Source of the DNA: Acanthaster planci | Taxonomy: Eukaryota > Echinodermata > Asteroidea > Valvatida > Acanthasteridae | DNA length: 64,000 bases | Assembly (NCBI RefSeq): GCF_001949145.1 | Contig: NW_019091491.1 | Span: 1,321,045 to 1,385,044 of the forward strand | Direction of reading: 5' to 3' | Shown: one piece after another, positions 47,660 through 57,609 of the stretch | Layout of the letters: each line of letters begins with the position of its first letter | Position numbering within the stretch: the stretch's first letter is position 1 | Notes under the pieces: model-generated | Databases searched by the model: none | Seen by the model: the letters and a program-made list of their open reading frames with translations, nothing else | What the model was told of the DNA's origin: nothing | Program-made: the position numbers and the translations under genes

Positions 47660-48165
47660 GTTCATAGGGGACGTTTGGATACTTGGGGATTCCATCACAC
47701 GTCAAGCAGCGACCACGCTTGGGACTGGGCAAGAAGTCCGCTTGAATGGTCTGGGTGGAGCGAAATATGGGACGTAACAAAGTTAATGGCGGAACTCGCA
47801 GCAAGATGGCCTCATCCGGCCATGCTAATCGTCCACTTGGGCACTACAAACCGATTTCCTCCGTTTTCGACCAAGGCTGGCACTTTTCATGCAAGAGTGT
47901 CTTGACACCTACCCTGAGGCTCAGTTGGTTTGGTCGGATATTTTGCCGTGCGCCTGTTACTTTAGGTGTACTAATCCATCAAAAATGGAAAAGAAGCACC
48001 GCACGATCAATAGGTGGGCATGTTCGCTCGGTAGTCGACTGGGAGTGTCAGTGCTGCACCACCCTCAGTTCCGATAGTCGGAGTTCGCATTGTATCGTTA
48101 CGATTGTGTCTACTTATCTGACATGGGCAAGCCAACTTAAAAGATCGCATCATTTCTGCCTTTGA
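47660..48165 (+). pseudogene. SGNH-hydrolase domain of the Ngaro-like element (broken)
   Basis: Directly follows the recombinase. The frame at 47,595-47,777 has VWILGDSITRQAATTL, with the catalytic Ser of the GDS motif at 47,691-47,693. Continuing in other frames come LIVHLGTT (about 47,825-47,850), QLVWSDILP (about 47,925) and a C-terminal box reading YDCVYLSDMG. Tyr (48,111-48,113) replaces the catalytic His there. Some Ngaro elements of marine animals are known to carry an SGNH esterase-like domain, so the pairing supports that class. Several frameshifts. Confidence 0.75.
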
Positions 48166-48429
48166 AAAATAGAATCGTTTCCCAGGATGTTCGCCTAATG
48201 GGTGGCAGCGTTTGTTCAAGTGGTTGCTTGTGTAGATAGTATACGAAAGGGTGGCTTGGGCGTCCAGGCGGTCGTCCCATGTGGGGCTCGCGTTGCGCGT
48301 CTGGCAGGAACTACCTGGGAACGACACGCATTTTCCGAATTGCACTACAGATGTATATAGGTATCAACAAGCGGCCTCACTGCAGCGTACTGGAGCAACA
48401 AGGACATTGTACACAATGCCATCTATCCG

Positions 48430-49370
48430 TGACAACAATATCTTGTAACAGATTGATGACAATTCTCAAATTCTTCCATGTGACCAACAATCAAGCAGCT
48501 CAAAATATGGACACTACTCCTGACAAGCTGACAACAGTCCGCCAATTCGTTCAATCAAGTGCCGACTCTGAGACAGACAGTGATGTAGCTGATCATCCCA
48601 CAGCAGTACCTCGATCTGCTCAAGTTGTCTTGAAACTTGTTGATGGATTTGAAAATAAGGGACACTGCATCTTTGCTGAAAGTCGGTACACCAGCCCTGT
48701 TCTTGTTCATAGGTTAACCCAGTTAGGCTTTGGCTTTTGCGGAACTGTGCGATACAAGACTCAAGGAATTCCACATTTTGCGAACCCCCTAACGCTTCTC
48801 ATGGCTAAAGAAGATAAACCCTGCTTCTGTGAAAAATAAACAACTGTGTGTTGTATGGCATGATAAAAAGAGTTACACTCTTGGCAAACTATGGTATCTG
48901 TAGTGTAACTAATAAGCAGGTTTGGTGTAAAAACTCTCCCAAAGGTTATCGTGACATCAGCAAACCAAATACTGTCACTGAGTACAACAAGCATATGGGA
49001 GCAACTGATCTTGCATCGCAACAGTGTGTGTACTAGAACATACTCACAGATCGGTGAAGTGGTGGAAAAGAGCATATTTTGGTCTTCTAGACATATGTGC
49101 TGTAAATTCAAGAATAGTGTATAATAGTCTTAACACCAATCGTAGACTGTCAAATCCTAACTTTCGACTCGATCTGATCTAAGGCCTGCTGTCAATAAGG
49201 AAGAGTGGAGGTGCCAGATATGTGCACAAGAGCATTCCTTGTATGCCAGAAGATGTACAGCATTATCCAGGCAAAACTAGGTAAAAGCGTAACTGTGTTG
49301 TTTGCAGTACCAAAGCTCCGTCCCCTCCGTCCCATATCTTGCCTGGTACAGGTTTTCTAGAGCATATTGT
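48430..49370 (+). pseudogene. piggyBac transposase relic
   Basis: Frame to 48,839: LMTILKFFHVTNN, then VVLKLVDGFENKGHCIF, then YTSPVLVHRLTQLGFGFCGTVR, the region around the second catalytic Asp of piggyBac transposases. The segment reads AESRYTS where an acidic D-x-[FY]YTS is usual. From 48,848: TLLANYGIC, KNSPKGYRDISKPNTVTEYN, then KHMGATDLASQQ carrying the third Asp. Later stops follow, and remnants reach a C-terminal cysteine-rich part at about 49,290. The N-terminal half and the first catalytic region appear deleted. Inactive. Confidence 0.82.
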
Positions 49371-49811
49371 CATTGAGTTGTATCTCTAGTTTTTTTACCC
49401 TGGGCTGGAAATTGGCAACCTGTACGATTACTTACGGAACTATAATTTTCAATATATTCGTACAACATTGTACAGTGGCTGGAAGAGAAACTATACTATA
49501 TGTACTGATATAAATAAATGCAAAGTTTACTTTAGCTTAACTATATCGGAATCAAGAATAAAGAGCCTCGCCAGTGCTTTGTTTACAATGAAGTAGGAAT
49601 TTAGAATCGTTAACGGATATAAAATTGATATTTTTGCTTTTATAAGCTCTAAGGTTGTACTATATAACAAGATGTGAAGTTTTGATATTACAGTGGTCGG
49701 AAAATAAACCAGCTGACGCTAGCCATGCGGATAGGCTACATGCAATTTGCAATGTTTCCATAAGTGTCTGAGTTATGTGGTGTATTGAGATAAGCGCAAG
49801 GTGGTGCGCAT

Positions 49812-50205
49812 AGAACAGATTAGAGTATAGTTGACTACTTTTTAAAAAATGTGTCAAATTTTTGTTTTTATTTCAGTTGACTAGAACCCCCCCGTTTCAA
49901 TGTTGTGGTAGAAAAGATTTACTTTACTGAGTAGTTTTGTTTAAAGAATGTGTCAAATTGTGTTGGCTTTTAATCCACTTGACTAAAATCCCGATTCCAC
50001 CCCCTTGCGATTTGGTGGTTAAAAAAGCAGCCAGGATGATGCAGAAATAGAGTATATTGGACTAGTTTGGTTTGAAGAATGTGTCAAATTTTGTTTGTTT
50101 TTATTCCAGTTGACCAGAAATCCCAATCCCCCCTTCAATGTTGTGGTAGAAAAGAACCAGCATGGTGCGGAGTTTCTGCCAACATTGAAAGGGGGGGGGG
50201 GTGGA
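49812..50205 (+). repeat. Degenerate tandem repeat, about three units
   Basis: Units share aatgtgtcaaatt, then ttcagttgactagaa, a C-run, and ttcaatgttgtggtagaaaa. The unit is about 110-120 bp. The last unit ends in an inverted copy (ccaacattgaaaggggg), so a hairpin can form. Confidence 0.8.
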
Positions 50206-50333
50206 ATTCTGACCAATGATGGTAATTATTGCTCTTGTTTTCAATGAACATTTCTTATACCATTTTAGGGTTGAACACTTATTTTCTTTTCTTTTTTCCA
50301 GCTAGTGCTAACAGTTAAGAACAGTCGTTTTAT

Positions 50334-50597
50334 GGAATTCAGTTGTGAAAACATTAAAGGCAGACTAAGTGATTAAGTTGGCCTCTAGTTGGTTTGTTGG
50401 AACTACTCCACTGAGTCAACGTTGGTTTATTACTCACGGCGACGGAAAAGTCAGGTTATGCCCATACAATCTGTAGAGGACAGTCTGCGAGCATGCACTA
50501 TATCAGGTTGTGGTATTGAGCTGATAGTTTGTCTCTTTGTGGGTCGGCATTCAAGGGAGGATAGCGCCAGGGGCGGGCGCTGAAAAAAAAAAAAAAA
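50334..50597 (+). mobile_element. SINE-like retroposon with A-tail and target-site duplication
   Basis: About 264 bp ending in 15-16 A (50,583-50,598). Flanked by the 11-bp direct repeat agtcgttttat (50,323-50,333 and 50,598-50,608). This is the signature of L1/RTE-type target-primed insertion of an RNA copy. The body (starts ggaattcagttgtg, GC-rich end gcgccaggggcgggcgct) matches no tRNA, 7SL, 5S or snRNA I can recognise, so it may be a SINE or a retrocopy of an unknown non-coding RNA. Confidence 0.75.
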
Positions 50598-50608
50598 AGT
50601 CGTTTTAT

Positions 50609-53600
50609 ATAATCATCTCATAATCTTGAATTTGGATATAATTTCTAAACATGGACAGTCTGTACTTTTAAATACAGGGTGGCATAAGAAACTAAAGTGT
50701 TACAAATACACCCACTATTCTAATTCCGGGGAGGCCCTTTGGAGTTGAGAGGAATGAAATTTTTCTCTCCTTTTTTTCATCAAAAGAGCTTCCGTGTGCC
50801 AGGCGTTTGAGCTATGGTGAATCTCCTGAAATTATGCAAATTATGAATCAGACAAAAAATTGGCATCAATGTACTATCAGTATATCTGTGCTCGAGCAAA
50901 ATTACAGGAACACTAGCATTTACATGCATGCGAATAGAAAAAGCTACAAATGAAGTGAATCGTAATATTTTACAGCCAAATTAAGAGTTCACTTTCGGGA
51001 TTTCCAGACCTCATGAAGCCACTGTAGTTCACATTTTTTAAATTCAAATATTTCTAGACCTACCATTTCGTCAGGATAATTAAGCGCCCTACTCATTACA
51101 ACGCTAAAGCACGAACGTTCTGCAGCATTTCCGGAAGTGGGTGAAGAATGAATTAACTGAGGTAGCAGTTTTGTTCGTTTCGAACCACCTTATAAATTAC
51201 ATATCCAGACGTGTAACCAGTCTTCCTTCCTCCATGGTAAAACTAAAACCACATGGATGGACCATAGCACGATGAGATGTGCATGAAAAAAGGAGAGTGT
51301 TTAGGGTTAATGTGTTATTTTGGACCAATATTTCCATTGCCTTTACGTTGAAAAAGAGCGCAAATGCTGCTTTAAATTAGGGCTCAGCTTACGGGAAACT
51401 GGAGACTAGAGTTAACATTGGCATGATTGGCCTACGCTCATGCCAGATGCTCCGCTGACTGCCCTGAGATGATTCTAAAAAATGCCAAATAAAATTAGTC
51501 AATGTTAATCTACAGCTCACAAGTTTAGTCCATCGTACTTTAAGTTTGGTTTTACCTGTTGAAATAAAAAAATAACGTAAATTACGTCTATCCGTGGCGG
51601 TTCTTCTTTGATAAATTGACTGGACAGTCTCGTTCAGTACACAAATAATTCCTATGTTTACATCTGTGACAGTCATGTTTGCCCATGGTTTTTCAAAAGG
51701 GCATCCTCCGTGAAATTACACCATTGCGCCTTCTTTTGTTGGTGTATAAGTTATTGTCTTTTCCGTGCAGCGCGGGAAAGGCTTTGTTTCTCTACTTGTT
51801 TTTCTTTTTCTTTTTTTTTAGTTGGCTATTCCGCATAGAATAATATGCGGGAAAGTCTTTGTTTTTGTACTTATTTTTGTTTTTCTTAAGTTTTTTTTTT
51901 TCTAGTTCTTGCACGCCTTCTGCGTGTACGCAAATACTATACAATAAGGAAAATCCTTACGTGTACCCAGCGTGCTCTGTGTCAACGTACCTTTTATCAC
52001 CATCATACACGCGCACCTATGCGGTGAGTACATCCATTATATACATGTACACTGGATAGGACATCGCACATTGTTTGAACACAAAATGCGCGGCCAAACA
52101 ATGGCGGCGCTTTAGGAGGGTAATGCAATACTGTCTTCTGTGCATTTCTAATCAACATAAACTTTTTCTCATGGAATGATGGCTAAGCCCTCGGCCCCCC
52201 TCCCGAAAACAAGCCAAAAATATACAGAAAATGCAATTTTTCTGGGAATAACTAACCATTTTCTTATCAACCAACCCACTCGATAGCAATAATGTTAACC
52301 TGTTTTGTGTGTGTTTGTTTTTCATCCATTTTTTTACACCTACTGTCTACGGTCTCGCTTTAGCAATGTTTTTACTTTGGGTCGGTTCAATCCTGATTTG
52401 TTCAGCGTGTAAATGTTCGAGACCAAACTTACTTACTGCCGTTTTAAACACAGACACTTATAAATCAGCTTAAAATTCCCTTGGTAGAGGGAGCGGCCTC
52501 TTTTGGCGAGTCCATTGGAACTAATTAACGTGTATTTGTTTCGTCCAAATGCAACTACTATCTATCATATCCTACCCCTGTACATGCTGAAAAACATGGT
52601 TTAGTCACTTGACAGCCAGGACCTCCCCTAGCCAGAAAAACATTTTAAAAATCCAGCCGGCCTTCAGCCAGCCTCCAGCCAGCCTCCAGCCAATTCCCAT
52701 AAGTCTGTGTGCTAAATGGCCCCTTGTGTACAATCTAATGGATTGTTTACAAAACGGTGCCTGGGGCAGACAGTGGAATGTTTCTTATCAGAGACAGCTG
52801 TCTGGAACTTGTCAGAGACCTCTTCAGGCTGTCTTTGAAGTGTTATTTGGCGGGGTGTTGTTGTGGTGGTGTGGCTTGGCTGACGCGTGGCGAGCGCCCC
52901 CCCCAATCGGGACAGCCTGGGAAAACAGCCCCCACCGTATTGTGATGTACTTTTGGTGGTTTGTAAGAGCTGTAGCGGCTAGGTAACAACCACTGACGCA
53001 TTAATATACCTTTAGGACGAACTCAGGGCTATGCAATCCTGAAAGATGATACGGACTCAACTGGCAAGTCCGCTCCCGAGACCGTGCGAGAAAAAAATTC
53101 ATACCACGTCGCAGGGTGGGTTTTAACAAGTTTAGTTCACAACCTGACTTAAAGATTTACATTTAACAACTACTTCCCGGCATAAGAAGTCAGTTTTAAC
53201 AGAGAAGGAATAATTTTGTTATGTAGACAAAGTTTCTTTCATTGCGTCGAAGGCTTTAAATTCCCTTGTTTGTAACTTCATTCAACAGAAGCGTCAGCAC
53301 TCTGCTTCTCACTTTGGTTTCATCTTTGCCCCGAAGAAGAATTCTGTCACTCATATCACATTGTCTCTCACACTATTTGGGTTCAGTGTGTCTTTAGATC
53401 CGACAAACACAAATCATGGCGGTTTTGGAGATTTTTTCGGTGAAATCTGCGGAAATAAACGACAAATTAGTCATTCAGTTTCTAAACCATTTTTGCCAAT
53501 AAGTAACATTTGAGACGGTCTCAACTTCGAGATAGTGAAGTTTCATATACAAAGCTTGATAGGCTAGATAGACTGTCATAAATTTCTTACTAGGCCTATA

Positions 53601-53640
53601 TAGGCTTAAAGCTAAGCACTACAAAGTACAGTTAGTAGTA
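50609..53640. other. Non-coding stretch
   Basis: No gene seen. Includes two copies of a T-rich unit starting gcgggaaag (51,771 and 51,849; about 75 bp apart) and a small cagccagcctc minisatellite at about 52,660-52,692. Borders the left end of the TIR element. Confidence 0.5.
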
Positions 53641-53740
53641 TGGAAAAAGAGAGATGTGGACCACCTCCACTTTCACCCCCTTTCACCCACCCGCGCCGAG
53701 GATTCCCACTTCACTCACCTTGATCTTTTGACCGCGGCCC

Positions 53741-53857
53741 ACTTTTTCTGTCAACATCTCGTGGCGTGAGCCGGCCAGCACCGATCGCAAAAACAACTTA
53801 CCCCGTAACAAAACAAAAAGGAACTTCCCCTTGTTACAAGTCTCGACTGGCCCGTTT
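53741..53857 (+). repeat. Left terminal inverted repeat
   Basis: Aligns to the reverse complement of 63,835-63,953. Shared blocks in order: ctgt.aaca.ctcgtg.cgtg, ccgatcgca.aaacaac.tacc, ggacttcccct-like, acaagtctcgact.gcccgtt. Estimated identity roughly 75-80% with one small indel. Confidence 0.88.
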
Positions 53858-53886
53858 AAAAAAAATGAGAAAAATAAATAGAAACC

Positions 53887-53893
53887 TATATAA
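53887..53893 (+). promoter_or_regulatory. TATATAA motif before the Cys-rich gene
   Basis: TATATAA seven bases before ATG 53,900. Same arrangement as at 55,806 and 56,955. Confidence 0.5.
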
Positions 53894-53899
53894 AAAGAA

Positions 53900-54438
53900 A
53901 TGGTAGACCATACAACGAACGTGAATTGGTTTTTTTTTGCAAAGACACAAGAAATTCAATTGACTTGATATATTCGTACGATTGCTTTCGTTGTTTATAT
54001 TCCAAATGTTTATGCAAATGTACCGATTGTAAAAAATGTCATGATTGTCACAAATACAACGACTGCACCAGATGTAATGACTGCTCCACTTACAACGATT
54101 GCAGTAGATATATAAATTGCGTGGCTTGTTTTTATTTCACACGACTGCCAAAAATCAAATGCCTTGGACAGTTGCGAGGACTGTTACGAGTGCGGCAATT
54201 GTATCGAATGTTTTGGTTGTACATATTGTACCTGCTGCGTAAATTGTGTCGAGTTGGAAGGAAGGGATCACGTGGTGCTCGTAGACGGTAAGCATAAAAA
54301 GCTGAGGCACGCGCGAGAAAACGAACCACTGCCGATTTAGCGACTAAACTCGAAACGGTTTTATACAAAATTGGACTAATTATTGCATACGACGTTGACG
54401 TTGAACATTTAATTAAAGTAGAAATCCCAGCCGAATAA
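53900..54438 (+). pseudogene. Cysteine-array protein (frameshifted)
   Basis: ATG 53,900 follows a TATA-like motif. After a frameshift at a T9 run (about 53,930) the frame at 53,926-54,291 encodes repeated cysteine pairs (CTDCKKCHDC, CTRCNDC). The pattern continues in another frame from about 54,135 (CEDCYECGNCIECFGC). A last frame change at about 54,300 leads to a lysine/arginine stretch and a C-terminus stopping at 54,436-54,438. More than 20 Cys in CxxC spacing suggest a metal-binding or disulfide-rich protein. No family recognised. First gene of the element's left block. Confidence 0.55.
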
Positions 54439-54477
54439 AATGAGAAAAAATCTGTGCCAGCCGGGATAATTAGAACC

Positions 54478-54663
54478 ATGTCAACAGACGTATACATCGT
54501 TTTAGACGACCACGAGCGTCTCAATGCCGACAACTGCGACCCCAATGTCACCTACGGTCCCTTTGACCCGAGTAAATTAATTATTTCAAAACCCGTGATT
54601 AAAAAAGGGTCTCAAGTTAGCCAATGCACCTCGCCCATTTTTACATCACAACGGCCAAAATAA
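54478..54663 (+). CDS. Small hypothetical protein of the TIR element
   Basis: 61 residues, intact, from ATG 54,478 (MSTDVYIVLDDHERL), with a mixed hydrophobic/acidic start and no membrane segment. Lies close behind the cysteine-array gene and close before the next frame. Function unknown. Confidence 0.5.
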   Translation: MSTDVYIVLDDHERLNADNCDPNVTYGPFDPSKLIISKPVIKKGSQVSQCTSPIFTSQRPK

Positions 54664-54676
54664 ACTCTTGTTGATT

Positions 54677-55179
54677 ATGACAATAGAACCCTGTTACGGT
54701 ATAAACCCTCTTTACAAATACTGCACTCGAGATAAAACCCCGAAAACGTCAAAGGCTGTCAAATTTGCCACCAAGTACAACAACCTACGACAACCATACT
54801 CGATCACATAAATTTAGCCGTTTATAAATTCATCGAATCTCAGGATTCTAATCTTCCGTCTAACACCGTAAACACCTACAAAGCCAGTCGCGATATCAAT
54901 GAATTGAAGAAGATCGAATATGTAGTTAAACCACCTTATACGGCTAAAAACCAAATGTACGTTAAAGTAGATCCCTATGCCTCTCTATTTGTTCACCGAA
55001 AAAGACCAATAAATATCGATAAATTTATCGATGAGAGACGCGATGCGCAATCATTTATTTGTCCAAAAGACGTATACTACGGTACCCACAGTTCACTGTC
55101 TTGCGGCACAAGCGTTCGGTATAGAGTGACAGCGGCAATGTTAAAAATTAGAAACGATGGGCTAATTTCGAATAAGTAA
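54677..55179 (+). pseudogene. Hypothetical protein of the TIR element (one frameshift)
   Basis: ATG 54,677 opens MTIEPCYGINPLYKYC. A shift at about 54,790 moves the reading into the frame that ends at 55,179 (YVVKPPYTAKNQMYV, then CPKDVYYGTHSSLSCG). About 165 residues in total, soluble, tyrosine- and lysine-rich. No family recognised. The two halves overlap without a gap, so a single indel explains the break. Confidence 0.45.
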
Positions 55180-55285
55180 GCGTTTAACATATCTGGATCT
55201 GAATCTGGATATGAATCTTCCGTGAAACTAAAAGTCGATTAAATTGTAATAACTAACTTATGATTACCTTCGAAAAAATCAATTG

Positions 55286-55317
55286 AACCTCGGTTATTCC
55301 TCGGAATAATTGAGGTT
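55286..55317. terminator. Hairpin with trailing T run
   Basis: Inverted repeat aacctcggttattcc / ggaataattgaggtt (two G-T pairs) with a 2-base loop, followed by aatttttt. Lies between the gene ending at 55,179 and the start at 55,342. Similar in placement to the hairpin at 58,763-58,790, so probably a transcript 3'-end signal. Confidence 0.6.
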
Positions 55318-55341
55318 AATTTTTTCTTACTATTAATAAAA

Positions 55342-55755
55342 ATGACGGACGCAGAGATTTATCATTTAACCGGTTCATTACCTAAATGGCCAACCCCACC
55401 ACCACAACCCGAAAACACATGCGAACACGACATACTTGAAATGGACGAAAGATATGTATGCCGACATTGCGGTCTAACGTTGGCTGGGTTTCCTCGTACA
55501 CACCTGTAAACATGGGAGATAGATATTACAAGCATCATGTTTGAAAAAAACCGCCACCAAACCGAGTTCTAAGCGGCAAAGATCTCTAGAGGTAAACCGC
55601 TGAAGGCTTTAATCGCGGTATGCTATCAAAACGTAACTGGGGAAACCGAATCTAAAGTAAAGGACCTATTTCAAGTTTCGGATAAGCACTGGGAAAACGC
55701 CTTTGACAAATTAAACCTCGCCAAACAAGATTTCCAAAAACGTATAAATTGCTAA
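55342..55755 (+). pseudogene. TFIIB-like transcription factor (zinc ribbon + cyclin-like helix domain), broken
   Basis: ATG 55,342 opens a 55-residue frame ending in a zinc-ribbon pattern: CEH, then ERYVCRHCGL (C-x-H ... C-x2-C). It stops at 55,507-55,509. A second stop (about 55,570) precedes KISRGKPLKALIAVCYQNV, then KDLFQVSDKHWENAFDKL, ending at TAA 55,753-55,755. The second part resembles the helical (cyclin-fold) repeat of TFIIB-type factors, where a conserved [AI]AVCY-like helix and a helix-turn-helix-like stretch follow each other. An element-coded transcription factor of this kind would direct late or self-specific transcription, as in large DNA viruses. Assignment is by motif, not alignment. 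Confidence 0.5.
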
Positions 55756-55815
55756 ACAAGATTTCTCCAGACGTATAGATGAACTAAACAAGATTTTTCA
55801 AAACGTATATAATAA
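55725..55815 (+). repeat. Short degenerate tandem repeat at gene end
   Basis: Three versions of aaacaagattt....a.acgtata at about 35-bp spacing, at the end of the TFIIB-like gene and running into the TATATAAT motif of the next gene. Confidence 0.6.
55806..55813 (+). promoter_or_regulatory. TATATAAT motif
   Basis: TATATAAT three bases before ATG 55,817, preceded by acg. Matches the motif at 56,955-56,962 (cgcgTATATAAT), six bases before ATG 56,969. Confidence 0.55.
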
Positions 55816-55816
55816 A

Positions 55817-56900
55817 ATGGAGACTCACACGTTTTACCTAACCGAGAGCGAGCAGACGTTTAAATTGAAAGATGTCATTAAAAACACTAAAGTCGACAAA
55901 GTCGACCTAGTAAAGGATATTCACTTTGAAGCTGGATATTTTAATGTAACAAACGCGACTGAATTTGAATGGGATGCAAACTTGGACGGTAGGCCCACGG
56001 GGGTACTTGGCGAACTACCGCCTGGAATGCCTTCAGAGGAAAGAACAGAAGTATCTCCCAATTCAGAATTAGTAAAAACATCTAAAACCAGATTGATCCA
56101 AGCAAATAAAAAGGCACTTTAGCAGACGAAATCAGAATCATCGCTGAGGAAACTAATCAGCTAAACCAAGAAATCGCAACTTTAGAAGAGCAGTTAAACC
56201 AAAGACAACCATTAGAAACGCGAGCTCGTTTAGCTTATGATATCGACGATAAGAAGTCAAATCAGCTTCACTGCTCGAGGGGTAAAGACAAGCCTTGGAT
56301 GAAATTTATGAAGGGAATCCCCCAACTCGACCTACAACAAACTCCCCCGTACAACCCACGAGACCCAGAAGAGAATTAACCAAAAGACTTTTTTTGACGG
56401 GGCTAACAGAACCTATATACGATAGACTTCATTCTCGAAGCGCATCTCAACCATTTGCCTAGGGTCAAAGAGGAATCATTGTGGTATCTCCCGGTTATTA
56501 TAACATAAACTGGTTTGGCTTTTTGTTATACTCAATTCCAGGCGTTTCCTATAAGGTTCACTCAGAATCTAAAAGGGTAACTTTGGCCATTACGGACCCC
56601 AATCTCAAGTTGCGACTAAATAAAGAAATGTCTAAGATATTGAACTTACCCAAAATAAAACTTTTACCCAACGTTATTTATGAAGGCAGGTACGATTTAA
56701 ACCCTTGAAACTCGCGTTTATTCATTGCAAACAATTAAATACATTTGACAACTTTTACAACGGGAAAATCTTTAGACTTGCTATACGTGATTGTTACCAA
56801 GCCTTGCACCTCAACACCCTTGACTTGTAAAACGCCTAAAAAGTTAATACACAGAAATATCAGTGAATTGACTTTTTCTGTAAAAAAACGATCGAGGTGA
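55817..56900 (+). pseudogene. Larger hypothetical protein of the TIR element (several frameshifts)
   Basis: ATG 55,817 opens METHTFYLTESEQTF. The frame ends at 56,122 but continues directly in another frame to about 56,379 (coiled coil: AEETNQLNQEIATLEEQL), and again at 56,481-56,708 (VVSPGYYNINW, then LRLNKEMSKILNLP). Further frame changes carry the tail (about 56,735-56,900). About 350 residues if undamaged. A beta-rich start, a central coiled coil and a C-terminal globular part suggest a structural, possibly fibre- or minor-capsid-like role, but this is conjecture. Confidence 0.45.
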
Positions 56901-56954
56901 ACTCTTGAATAATATTGGCAAAATTTTAATCGAGTTAGACATTTTTAAAACGCG

Positions 56955-56962
56955 TATATAAT
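56955..56962 (+). promoter_or_regulatory. TATATAAT motif
   Basis: Identical octamer to that at 55,806, in the context aaaacgcgTATATAATtaaaag, just before ATG 56,969. Confidence 0.55.
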
Positions 56963-56968
56963 TAAAAG

Positions 56969-57600
56969 ATGATTTATCCGGATTTAAGTAAACACCCAGA
57001 TTTGACTTTAAACTTGGCTGAACAATCAGAAACTAAAATTTACCACCTTTGCAAGATCGAAGAAATCAAATCCCAAAGCCAAAGAACATGACGCGCGCGA
57101 AACTACCTACAAAAAGATTAAACGACTTTTAACCGCACTCGGGCGTCGTTACTGGACCTGTTGGACTTGTGATGGAAGGCATTGCGAAGTGCTAAAGTAC
57201 GCTAGTCGCAGGTTAACTCACAAAACTAAAAAGCAGGACCAAATTCGAATGTTGACAGACGCTAAATTAAATACATCGAGGAATGTGTATCTCACGCCAC
57301 CAAAGATGGTGACATATCCACGGAGGAATCCGTATTTATTTTATCCGAGCTGAAAAAGTTTAACGAAATTAAAGAAAAGATCACATCAAACACGAGCACC
57401 AAACTATAAGCGAGCGAAGTGAACAGTAAAGAAGAATTTGAATGAGAGAGCAGAAGCGCTAGCCAACGAACGGGCGGCGGTTTTTAAAAAGATCTTATGA
57501 AAAAACTTAGCGAGTAAGTTTTACAAAAGTCGTTTAAGGTCGAAGACCTACCACCCGCTTATCAAGCAACCCAACCAACGGCACGTCCTTTAAAATACTT
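56969..57600 (+). pseudogene. Hypothetical protein of the TIR element (frameshifted)
   Basis: ATG 56,969 reads MIYPDLSKHPDLTLNL and stops at about 57,090. An overlapping frame continues with KKIKRLLTALGRRYW, and another at about 57,310-57,407 reads ESVFILSELKKFNEIKEK. The next start (57,610) is only a few bases beyond the last open segment. Helical, lysine-rich; function unknown. Confidence 0.4.
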
Positions 57601-57609
57601 ATACAATAA

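Noticed and set aside
50334-50597. snRNA, 7SL, RNase MRP or tRNA origin of the retroposon
   Set aside because: No match to the conserved boxes of these RNAs that I could see.
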